From NCBI GenBank assembly GCA_029964075.1, contig CM057135.1, positions 4,139,001 through 4,203,000 of the forward strand: 64,000 bases of DNA, written 5' to 3'. The notes under the pieces are model-generated. The model was not told where the DNA came from and ran no database searches. It saw nothing but the letters and a program-made list of their open reading frames with translations. This document shows positions 50,905 through 61,580 of the stretch, in pieces; positions within the stretch are counted from its first letter, which is position 1; the number at the start of each line of letters is the position of its first letter. The stretch comes from Patiria pectinifera (Eukaryota > Echinodermata > Asteroidea > Valvatida > Asterinidae). The translations under genes and the position numbers were made by a program.

Positions 50905-52129
50905 TCAAAACACACTAGAACTGCCAACGTCATACAACAACTACCAAGACTTCAGGCGAGAGTTCAGAGCAATTTTGTCAAATCCAGATTCACTAACTTT
51001 CTCGGCAATTTATATTTGAAAGATGTCAAGAGTTTCAACATTAGTCTAATAGTGAAGTTTTTTTTAGAGTACAAAATAAACAGTGCAATAATAGGAGGCA
51101 CAGTTTGAATCAAGTCAGAGCACTGTGACATGTGAACACAATGATTCTAATAAATGAACAGTCGCATTAGTGATTATAAACACAGGTTTGCGGAATATAG
51201 GCACAATTATACAAAAGTACTCCAATTTGTATTCAAGTTATTAAAAAAAATGCTGTTGTTTCCAAACATTTATACTTGGGATAGTAAATAAGGGCAAATG
51301 ATCGGGCCCTTATTTAATTTTCATTACATTTTAGACAGTTTCCACAATATTATCTGAAGGATGACACATTGAACTGAGGTCCAGGGCAAATCTTTTCAGA
51401 ATGCAATTCAGAAGATTTTCCTATTTTGAATAAGCAAACAAACAGAAACATTGGTTTAAGTTTCCACTTCGCTATTTTGTTTGCATACTTACATGTATGC
51501 ATACGCACATGTATGGAGAACCCTGTTTTGTAAATTTATATCAATGTGGTGTGTTATTTGATCTACTGTATGTGACTGGCCCTTGTATGAAAAATATTTG
51601 GGGAAAAAAACATATAAGTGATAACTTTTTGAAACATTTCATGAAAACCTATTGTATACATGTACTAAGAACATTTTATATGAATTGTGTAAGTTAACTT
51701 TCAAAATTTACAATGATTCTTCATATTATTAAGCAGGTTTCTCCCCCTACAAAACAGACATACTGAGCCAATATCTGTGAGGTTCGGGCCAATAATATGC
51801 AAGAGAGAATAACTGAACTTTAAATGAGTATCATATTTTATTACTATTGTTCATAATTTATTTACATAAATCATTACAACAATTGAGCACTTAAACACAG
51901 AGTTCCAATGTAAAACATGCAGTGGACCTCGATAACATTCATTTGGACAAACATGTTCACTTGGAGAATCATGGGGAGCACCCACTGTAAGTGTATTTCA
52001 ATGTAGCAGTTGTTTCAATATACATGTATGGCCATGTTGATAGTAGAAATAATACAATTTGAACCTGTGAGTAAGTTGTGTAGTGATATGTAAAATCCCA
52101 TGAATGGGAATTAGGAAAAATACTACAAG
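50905..52129. other. HECT-gene 3' remnant and downstream region
   Basis: The first 120 bp are shifted HECT coding sequence, followed by a presumed 3' UTR with AATAAA at 51075-51080 and 51149-51154. The remainder is AT-rich with no gene. Confidence 0.6.
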
Positions 52130-54640
52130 ATGATCGAAAGTTATTGTAAAAACATTTATTCATTACAAATATTATCACACACAAAAATAGTAAACTTATC
52201 ATGCTAATGCTTTAATTTGCGTCTGCTGCATCCGAGAGGCTACCACTTGCTTCATCTGTGAGGCAACAACCTGCTGCATCTTGTACAAATTCTTGGTGTG
52301 TGGATGTTCATATTGATACAGACAATATGAAATGAGTCTTCAATGCTTTAATACTACGGTCAACTTGAATATTTGTCTACACTTTCTTTTTTCCCCAAAA
52401 CTAAATTGATATTAAACAGGTTTATTTCCATTCACACCATTTAATTGAAGTAGTGTTCCATTGCTCTATTATACATGCATTTCCAAACAAGATGACCGAA
52501 AGTTATTGTAAAAACATTTATTCATTACAAATATTATTGTACAAACAAAAATAGTTAACTTATCATGTTAATGCTTTAATTTGCGTCTGCTGCATCTGAA
52601 AGGCCACCACTTGCTTAATCTGTGAGGCAACAACCTGCTGCATCTTGTACAAATTCTTGGTGTGTGGATGTACATATTGATACAGACAATATGAAATGAG
52701 TCTTTAGTGCTTTACTACTAGGGTCAACTTGAATATTTGTCTACACTTTCTTTTTTCCCCAAAACTAAATTGATATTAAACAGGTTTATTTCCATTCACA
52801 CCATTTAATTGAAGAAGTGTTCCATTGCTCTATTATACATGCATTTCCAAACAAGATGACCGAAAGTTATTGTACAAACATTTATTCATTACAAATATTA
52901 TCACACACAACAATAGTTAACTTATCATGCTAATGCTTTAATTTGCGTCTGCTGCATCTGAAAGGCCACCACTTGCTTCATCTGTGAGGCAACAACCTGC
53001 TGCATATTGTACAAATGCTTGGTGTGTGGATGTACATATTGATACAGACAATATGAAATGAGTCTTTATTGCTTTACTACTATGGTCAACTTGAATATTT
53101 GTCTACACTTTCTTTTTTCCCCAAAACTAAATTGATATTAAACGGGTTTATTTCCATTCACACCATTTAATTGAAGAAGTGTGCAATTGCTCTATTATAC
53201 ATGCATTTCCAAACAATATGACCGACAGTTATTGTACAAACATTTATTCATTACAAATATTATCACACACAAAAATAGTTAACTTATCATGCTAATGCTT
53301 TGATTTGCGTCTGCTGCATCTGAGAGGCCACCACTTGCTTCATCTGTGAGGCAACAACCTGCTGCATCTTGTACAAATTCTTGGTGTGTGGATGTATATT
53401 GTACAGACAATATGAAATGAGTCTTCAATGCTTTACAACTATGGTCAACTTGAATATTTGTCTACACTTTCTTTTTTCCCCAAAACTAAATTGATATTAA
53501 ACGGGTTTATTTCCATTCACACCATTTAATTGAAGAAGTGTTCAATTGCTCTATTATACATGCATTTCCAAACAATATGACCGACAGTTATTGTACAAAC
53601 ATTTATTCATTACAAATATTATCACACACAAAAATAGTTAACTTATCATGCTAATGCTTTGATTTGCGTCTGCTGCATCTGAGAGGCCACCACTTGCTTC
53701 ATCTGTGAGGCAACAACCTGCTGCATCTTGTACAAATTCTTGGTGTGTGGATGTATATTGATACAGACAATATGAAATGAGTCTTCAATGCTTTACAACT
53801 ATGGTCAACTTGAATATTTGCCCACACTTTCTTTTTTCTCCAAAACTAAATTGATATTAAACAGGTTTATTTCCATTCACACCATTTAATTGAAGAAGTG
53901 TGCAATTGCTCTATTATACATGCATTTCCAAACAATATGACCGACAGTTATTGTACAAACATTTATTCATTACAAATATTATCACACACAAAAATAGTTA
54001 ACTTATCATGCTAATGCTTTGATTTGCGTCTGCTGCATCTGAGAGGCCACCACTTGCTTCATCTGTGAGGCAACAACCTGCTGCATCTTGTACAAATTCT
54101 TGGTGTGTGGATGTATATTGTACAGACAATATGAAATGAGTCTTCAATGCTTTACAACTATGGTCAACTTGAATATTTGTCTACACTTTCTTTTTTCCCC
54201 AAAACTAAATTGATATTAAACGGGTTTATTTCCATTCACACCATTTAATTGAAGAAGTGTTCAATTGCTCTATTATACATGCATTTCCAAACAATATGAC
54301 CGACAGTTATTGTACAAACATTTATTCATTACAAATATTATCACACACAAAAATAGTTAACTTATCATGCTAATGCTTTGATTTGCGTCTGCTGCATCTG
54401 AGAGGCCACCACTTGCTTCATCTGTGAGGCAACAACCTGCTGCATCTTGTACAAATTCTTGGTGTGTGGATGTATATTGATACAGACAATATGAAATGAG
54501 TCTTCAATGCTTTACAACTATGGTCAACTTGAATATTTGCCCACACTTTCTTTTTTCTCCAAAACTAAATTGATATTAAACAGGTTTATTTCCATTCACA
54601 CCATTTAATTGAAGTAGTGTTCCAATGCTCTATTATACAT
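52130..54640. repeat. 360-bp satellite, seven units, carrying minisatellite pieces
   Basis: Units repeat every 359-364 bp; the marker TTGCGTCTGCTGCATC recurs at about 52217, 52581, 52942, 53305, 53664, 54024 and 54383. Each unit contains about 60 bp of the same 24-bp repeat that forms the HECT-gene exon at 29519-30375 (CTGCTGCATCTGAGAGGCC, CACTTGCTTCATCTGTGAGG). The last five units are most alike, pointing to recent expansion. No open frame persists. Confidence 0.9.
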
Positions 54641-54699
54641 GCATTGCAAAATTGGGAAATATTTAAACATTGCTATACCTTCCCACCTATTTATCAAAA

Positions 54700-55600
54700 C
54701 ATTGAAAACTAGAAATGTGTTTGTGGACAAACACAAGCTGTTTCGGATATTTGAAATACTCTGTGCACGTGATGAACACTTGATGAAGTCACTTCGAATG
54801 TCATCTGCCAAGTGAAAAGTCAATCAGACATACAGGTGTATAGTGCCAAAGTATTATTTGAAGAAATACGTTTACAAAACCTATGGGGAAAAATGCATCT
54901 TTAATGTGACGTAACCTGACACCTGATGACGTCACGGTCACGAATTTCTGCTAGGACCTTCAGTGGGTGGTAGTCTAAGTATGTATCAAGTCTGAGGTCG
55001 ATCGGATTTACGAAGTGGCCAAAGTGGAGTGTTTTAAAACGTGTACAAAACATATGGGGAAAAATACATCTTTAATGTGACGTAACCCGAAACCTGATGA
55101 CGTCACGATCAAGAATTTCTTCAGGGACCATCTGTGGGTGATGGTCTAAGTGTGTACCAAGTGTAACGTCGATCGGATTTACGAAAGTGCCGAAATGGAG
55201 CGTTTTAAAACATGTACAAACCCTATGGGGAAAAATGCATCTTTAATGTGACGTTAACTGACTCTTGATGATGTCACGATCACGATTTTCGTCTAGAACC
55301 ATCTATGGATGGTGGTCTAAGTATGCATTAAGTTTAAAGTCGATCAGATTTACGAAGATGCCAAACTGGAGTGTTTTAAAATGTGTACAAAACATATGGG
55401 CAAAAATGCATCTTTAATTTGACGTAACCTGACACCTGATGACGTCACGATCACAAATTTCTTCTAGGACCATCTGTGGGTGGTGGTCTAAGTATGTACC
55501 AAGTCTGAAATCAATCAGATTTAAAGAAGTGGCAAAGTGGATTGGTAGAAGAAACGTGTGTTAAACCTATGGAGAAAAAGTCTGAAAAAGGAGAAAAAAA
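54700..55600. repeat. TGACGTCA repeat block A: hairpin start plus four ~171-bp units
   Basis: It starts at AACTAGAAATGTG with a TGTGTTTGTGGACAAACACA hairpin. Units then begin ATGGGGAAAAATGCATCTTT at about 54880, 55052, 55224 and 55395, each with GATGACGTCACGATCACGAA. The block ends in a purine-rich tail (about 55580-55602). Confidence 0.75.
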
Positions 55601-56830
55601 AAACTAGAGATGTGTTTGTGGACAAACACAAGCTGTTTCGGATACTGGAAATACTCTGAGCACGGGATGAACAATCAGTGACGTCACTATAAATGTCATC
55701 TATAACACCCCATTATAATATGTACATGTCAAGTTACAACCAAATCGAACATTTTAGTTCTGTAGATATATAGACCTATAAAAGAATAAAATGCCCCTTT
55801 AAGGGACTTCACATGACATTTGATGATGACTTCACTTCAATTTCCATCTATAAAAAAAACAAATCCATGTGAATATGCATACCAATCAGACTTGTACTTC
55901 CGAAGTTCAGTTTGAAGAAAAACGTATACAAAACCAGTAGGGAAACAATGCATCTTTAATGTGATGTAACCTGACACCTCATGACGCCACGATGACGAAT
56001 TTCTCCTAGGACCATCTATGGGTAGTGGTCTAAGTGTGTACTAAGTATAAAGTAGATCAAATTTACGAAAGTGCCAAAGAGGAGCATTTTAAAACGTGTA
56101 CAAAACCTATGGGAAAAATGTGCATCTTTAATGTGAAGTAATGTAACATCTGATGACGTCACAATCACAAATTTCTTCAAGGACCATCTGTGGGTGATGG
56201 TCTAAGTGTGTACCAAGTGTAACGTCGATCGGATTTACGAAAGTGCCGAAATGGAGCGTTTTAAAACATGTACAAACCCTATGGGGAAAATTGCACCTTT
56301 AATGTGACGTAACCTGACACTTGATGACGTCACGATCACGAATTTCGTCTAGGACCATCTGTGGGTGGTGGTCTAAGTATGAATTAAGTTTAAAGTTGAT
56401 CGGATTTACGAAAATGCCGAACTGGAGTGTTTTAAAACGTGTACAAAACCTATGGAGAAAAATGCATCTTTAATGTGACGTAACGTGACACCTGATGACG
56501 TCACGATCACGAATTTCTTCTAGGACCATTTGTGGGTAGTGATCTTATTATGTACCAAGTCTGAAGTCGATCAGATTTACGAAAATGCGCAAAGTGGAGT
56601 GTTTCAAAACGTGTACAAAACATATGGGGAAAAATGCATTTTAAATGTGACGTAACCCGACACCTGATGAAGTCATGATCACGAATTTCTTCTAGGACCA
56701 TCTGTGGGTGATGGTTTAAGTATGTGCCAAGTCAGAAGTTGATCAGATTTACGAAAGTGCCAAAGTGTATGGGTAGAAGAAACGCGTGCAAAACCTATGG
56801 AGAAAAAGTCTGAAAAAGGAGAAGAAAAAA
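55601..56830. repeat. TGACGTCA repeat block B: hairpin start plus five ~171-bp units
   Basis: Same organisation as block A: ACTAGAGATGTG with the same hairpin at 55603, unique sequence, then units from about 55938 to 56790, and a tail AAAAAGGAGAAGAAAAAAAA. Blocks A and B stand head to tail with only the A-rich tail between them. Confidence 0.75.
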
Positions 56831-58530
56831 AACTAGAGGTCTATGTCTGTTTGCAACAGAACATAGGGCTTTTCTGCATTATGATTTTTTTTATCAATAA
56901 TATGCCCTGAATATGTATGAACGTAAAATCTGTCAAAGTTAGCCGAAAATCGGCTAAAACGGTCACTGTGGACAGGATTTGACCTCGGCAATATGATGTA
57001 TGTGCGTGTGTATATGGTCTTTGCTTGGACAAAGAGTGATCTAAATGAATTACTGGCAAAGAGTCGAAAATGCACTTTGAAAATCGACAATTTTTTTCTA
57101 ATTTTTGATGAAATCATCGTGACGTCACTTCGGACTTTGCAAACTAGTACGATTATCTACATACCCACCAAGTGTCATGACAATTGGACCTTGCCTTATA
57201 TGAGTTTTGAAAAATCGCATTTTGATGACGTCATGATGACGTCACACATTTTTCAAGTTTTGTGCGAATACCTATTACCTAACAGACCAAATGCAAAAAA
57301 GAATTTCTCTTTTGCATGTTGCGTTCGGGAGATATGGCCAAAAGGTCCAAAAAATCAAGTATTCATATAAAATCTCAGGATGACGTCATCATGATGTCAC
57401 CTTATTTTTAATCTATAACACATCCTGGTATAGCCACATACATGTACCAAGTTTCAACCCAATCGGACTTACATTTCTGTAGATATAAGACTTCACAATA
57501 TGCACGTAAATTTTCAAAAATCAATAAAAAATTAGGTGATGACGTCATCGTGACGTCATAGTCTAGGCATAATTTTTGTATGAGGTTCTTCCTTGGCTGT
57601 AACTTTGATGACGATTCCAGATCGCCAAGTTATAAAAATGGTGAATTGAAAAGTGTGCAAAGTCAATGGGTTAAAAATCCCACAGCAGAATAACTGCACC
57701 TTTAAATACGTGATTTGCCTTTAAACTGAATTATTTTTATAAAATATTACTTGATATTCTGACTTTTGGGAATATTTTCAATGAAATGGCAAACGTAAAA
57801 AAATACGATTTCTTTTTCCTTCTCACAGTAATTCTCGTCCGAAGTTCAGAAACACTCAGTAAGATATATCAGTGTTGTATAGGGAAAGACTTGTGGAGAA
57901 AGCTGTGTACAAAGTCTATGAGAAAAAATAATTATTCATGAATCCATAATAAATCATTTGATAATGACGTCATCATGATGTCATAGTCTTGGCATAATTT
58001 TTGTATGAGGGTCTTCCTTGGCTGCAACTTTGATGACGATTCCAGATCGCCAAGTTATAAAAATGGTGGCTTAAAAACGTGTACAAGTCAATAAGTTAAA
58101 AAATCCCACAGCAGAAAAACTGCACCTTTAAATACGTGATTTGCCTTGAAACTGAAACATTTTTATAAAATGTTACTTGCTATTCTAACTCTTGGGAATA
58201 TTTTCAATGAAATGACAGGCGTAAAAATACGATTTCTTTTTCCTTCTCATAGTAATTCTCGGCCGAAGTTCAGAACTACTCAGTAAGATATATCAGTGTT
58301 GTATAGGGAAAGACTTGTGGAGAAAGCTGTGTACAAAGTCTATGAGAAAAATTAATTATTCATAAATCCATAATAAATCACTTGATGACGTCACCATGAC
58401 GTCACTCTTCGAGACACATCTTGGCTATAGGGACTATGCTTATGCCAACTGTCAGTGATGTCTGACAAAGATTAATACCAAAAGTGCTATGATACGTCCC
58501 TGTCTATGCGCATGCATGAACATAAAATCT
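56831..58530. repeat. TGACGTCA repeat block C, with internal 430-bp duplication
   Basis: Starts CTAGAGGTCTATGTCTG with a hairpin (CTGTTTGCAACAG). It is closely related to 61581-63270. An internal segment of about 430 bp occurs twice (about 57530-57960 and 57960-58400). The tRNA-like array is inserted at its end, and the block resumes at 60389. Confidence 0.78.
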
Positions 58531-58645
58531 TATAAGATGGAATTTTGCGTCGGGGTGATATAAATCAAATTAGGTTTTGCCCTTCACCGACGTTTTTAAA
58601 CACTGTATACTCAGTGTGTTACCTCCCGAGTGAAAGTTGGAAAAA

Positions 58646-60208
58646 TCACTCGGGTGGGACTCGAACCCACGACCTCCTGCTTTCTAGTGCAGATGTCTTA
58701 CCACTCGACCACCGAGCTAACGGGATCGGTTGGCCGGTTCGAATCTGATGTACATAGCAGCGGGTACCGCATAAACTATTATAAAATGGAATTTTGCGTC
58801 GGGGTGATATAAATCAAATTAGGTTTTGCCCTTCACCGACGTTTTTAAACACTGTATACTCAGTGTGTTACCTCCCGAGTGAAAGTTGGAAAAATCACTC
58901 GGGTGGGACTCGAACCCACGACCTCCTGCTTTCTAGTGCAGATGTCTTACCACTCGACCACCGAGCTAACGGGATCGGTTGGCCGGTTCGAATCTGATGT
59001 ACATAGCAGCGGGTACCGCATAAACTATTATAAGATGGAATTTTGCGTCGGGGTGATATAAATCAAATTAGGTTTTGCCCTTCACCGACGTTTTTAAACA
59101 CTGTATACTCAGTGTGTTACCTCCCGAGTGAAAGTTGGAAAATCACACGGGTGGGACTCGAACCCACAACCTCCTGCTTTAGTGCAGATGTCTTACCACT
59201 CGACCACCGAGCTAACGGGATCGGTTGGCCGGTTCGAATCTGATGTACATAGCAGCGGGTACCGCATAAACTATTATAAGATGGAATTTTGCGTCGGGGT
59301 GATATAAATCAAATTAGGTTTTGCCCTTCACCGACGTTTTTAAACACTGTATACTCAGTGTGTTACCTCCCGAGTGAAAGTTGGAAAAATCACTCGGGTG
59401 GGACTCGAACCCACGACCTCCTGCTTTCTAGTGCAGATGTCTTACCACTCGACCACCGAGCTAACGGGATCGGTTGGCCGGTTCGAATCTGATATACATA
59501 GCAGCGGGTACCGCATAAACTATTATAAGATGGAATTTTGCGTCGGGGTGATATAAATCAAATTAGGTTTTGCCCTTCACCGACGTTTTTAAACACTGTA
59601 TACTCAGTGTGTTACCTCCCGAGTGAAAGTTGGAAAAATCACTCGGGTGGGACTCGAACCCACGACCTCCTGCTTTCTAGTGCAGATGTCTTACCACTCG
59701 ACCACCGAGCTAACGGGATCGGTTGGCCGGTTCGAATCTGATGTACATAGCAGCGGGTACCGCATAAACTATTATAAGATGGAATTTTGCGTCGGGGTGA
59801 TATAAATCAAATTAGGTTTTGCCCTTCACCGACGTTTTTAAACACTGTATACTCAGTGTGTTACCTCCCGAGTGAAAGTTGGAAAAATCACTCGGGTGGG
59901 ACTCGAACCCACGACCTCCTGCTTTCTAGTGCAGATGTCTTACCACTCGACCACCGAGCTAACGGGATCGGTTGGCCGGTTCGAATCTGATGTACATAGC
60001 AGCGGGTACCGCATAAACTATTATAAGATGGAATTTTGCGTCGGGGTGATATAAATCAAATTAGGTTTTGCCCTTCACCGACGTTTAAACACTGTATACT
60101 CAGTGTGTTACCTCCCGAGTTAAAGTTGGAAAAAATCACTCGGGTGGGACTCGAACCCACGACCTCCTGCTTTCTAGTGCAGATGTCTTACCACTCGACC
60201 ACCGAGCT
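58646..60208 (-). tRNA. tRNA-like sequences, seven copies, minus strand (probably not functional)
   Basis: 73-nt units at 58646-58718, 58895-58967, 59143-59213, 59390-59462, 59639-59711, 59888-59960 and 60136-60208. Each has a perfect Pol III A box (TGGTCGAGTGG) and B box (GGTTCGAGTCC) and a T-arm stem GTGGG/CCCAC. The acceptor stem is weak (five good pairs, a wobble and a mismatch) and the anticodon loop is 8 nt (ACTAGAAA), so the anticodon is ambiguous (AGA if the loop is taken as CTAGAAA). There is no long variable arm. Best read as tRNA-derived repeats; the third copy has lost two bases in the loop region. Confidence 0.55.
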
Positions 60209-60235
60209 AACGGGATCGGTTGGCTCGGTCCCGTT

Positions 60236-60308
60236 AGCTCGGTGGTCGAGTGGTAAGACATCTGCACTAGAAAGCAGGAGGTCGTGGGTTCGAGTCCCAC
60301 CCGAGTGA
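60236..60308 (+). tRNA. tRNA-like sequence, inverted eighth copy
   Basis: Same 73-nt sequence on the plus strand, head to head with the copy at 60136-60208. A T run (GATTTTTT) follows directly at 60307 and could terminate Pol III. Confidence 0.5.
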
Positions 60309-60388
60309 TTTTTTCCAACTTTCACTCGGGAGGTAACACACTGAGTATACAGTGTTTAAAAACGTCGGTGAAGGGCAAAACCTAATTT

Positions 60389-61580
60389 GAACATAAAATC
60401 TGTCAAAGTTAGCCGAAAAATCTGCTAAAACGGTCACTGTGGACAGGATTTAACCTCAGCAACACGTGCGCTGCAGGCTGACTGACATACGATGTATGTG
60501 CCTATCTACAACGTACGAGCATGTACATGTACACATTGTGGACGTCCTGTGCATGTTTTAAAGCAGAGGTATTGTCTACCTTAAGTTTTAAGCGTGCGCA
60601 GGGCATGTCCGAGTTTGCTCATTGCCTCGAAGCTTTGAAATGTTTTAGACCTACCCTTAAATGGACAATTTAAGTAAAAACTAATTTAAAAACTGCCATG
60701 GTTGATTTTTCAGGAATTTTCAAAAGAAAAAGGGTCTTTTCATTATAACTTCCGGTTTGATGACGTCATCTGCCTAAAACTTCGCACACGTCTTAAAGGG
60801 GTTAAGGTCATCATATACACCAATATTTAGGCGATTCCGACAAACTTCGCCACAGACATCTATTCAAAATACATTTTTGAAAATTTTCAACCTGTCGCTA
60901 GAGGGCGCTCGAAGATTGCATGACGTCATTGGTAGATGATTTGAAGAATACTATCGGCCAAGAGACTAACACCGTTAAAAGCAAGTTCATATCTATTACC
61001 ACTTTTAAATACTAAGCCACTTCCGGTTTTGGCCTTTTTCGACCGGAAGCAAGGGTCACGTGATTTCACGCACACTAAATGAAATAAAGACCTCAACCTT
61101 CTCTACCACTTCCCGGCAACAGAATGCTGCGGACGCGTACGGTTGATTTCTTATGCATTTTGAAATATTAAAAGTGCCACAATTTAATTGCCTATAAATA
61201 CACACCGGATGACGTCATCATGACGTCATCATTCCACAATGTTGTTTGAATTAGGGTCTTTGCTTGGATAAAGAGTGGTGTAAATTAATTATTGGCAAAG
61301 AGTCGAAAATGCCCTTTGAAAAGCGACATTTTTTTTAAATTTTCTGTGTTCAAAGTCTATGGGAAAAATTAAATATTCAAAAATCTATAATAAATTAGTC
61401 GATGACGTCACCATGACGTCAATCTTCAGGACACATCTTTGCTATAGGGACTATGCTTATGCCAACTTTGAATGCTGTCTGACAAAGATTAATGCCAAAA
61501 GTGGCGTGTAGAAAAAACGTGTACAAAGTCTATGGGCTTTTGGGCAAAAAAGAAGAAGAGGAAGAAGAAGAAGAAAGAAA
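60389..61580. repeat. TGACGTCA repeat block C, part after the inserted array
   Basis: The first 690 bp match 63266-63990. The block ends in a purine microsatellite (GAAGAAGAGGAAGAAG) at about 61551-61579, directly before the next CTAGAG hairpin start. It includes TGACGTCA and GAGGGCGCTCGAAG. Confidence 0.72.

Larger units (their letters stand above)
58531..60388. repeat. Array of seven 249-bp tRNA-like units plus an inverted terminal copy
   Basis: Units repeat every 246-249 bp from about 58537 to 60225 and are nearly identical. The final partial unit (60229-60388) is inverted against the seventh, making a 158-bp hairpin arm with a 13-bp spacer (60216-60228). The array is flanked by the 13-bp direct repeat GAACATAAAATCT (58518-58530 and 60389-60401). 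Related DNA at 63266 has that sequence once, so the array is an insertion. Confidence 0.92.

Noticed and set aside
56833-57370. Frames of 70-125 codons in the TGACGTCA-rich repeats
   Set aside because: Not conserved as frames between the related blocks, and composition is that of the repeat.
58545-60318. Repeated frames of 60-90 codons in the tRNA-like array
   Set aside because: They are translations of tRNA-like repeats, a well-known source of spurious predicted proteins. There is no start context and no codon bias.
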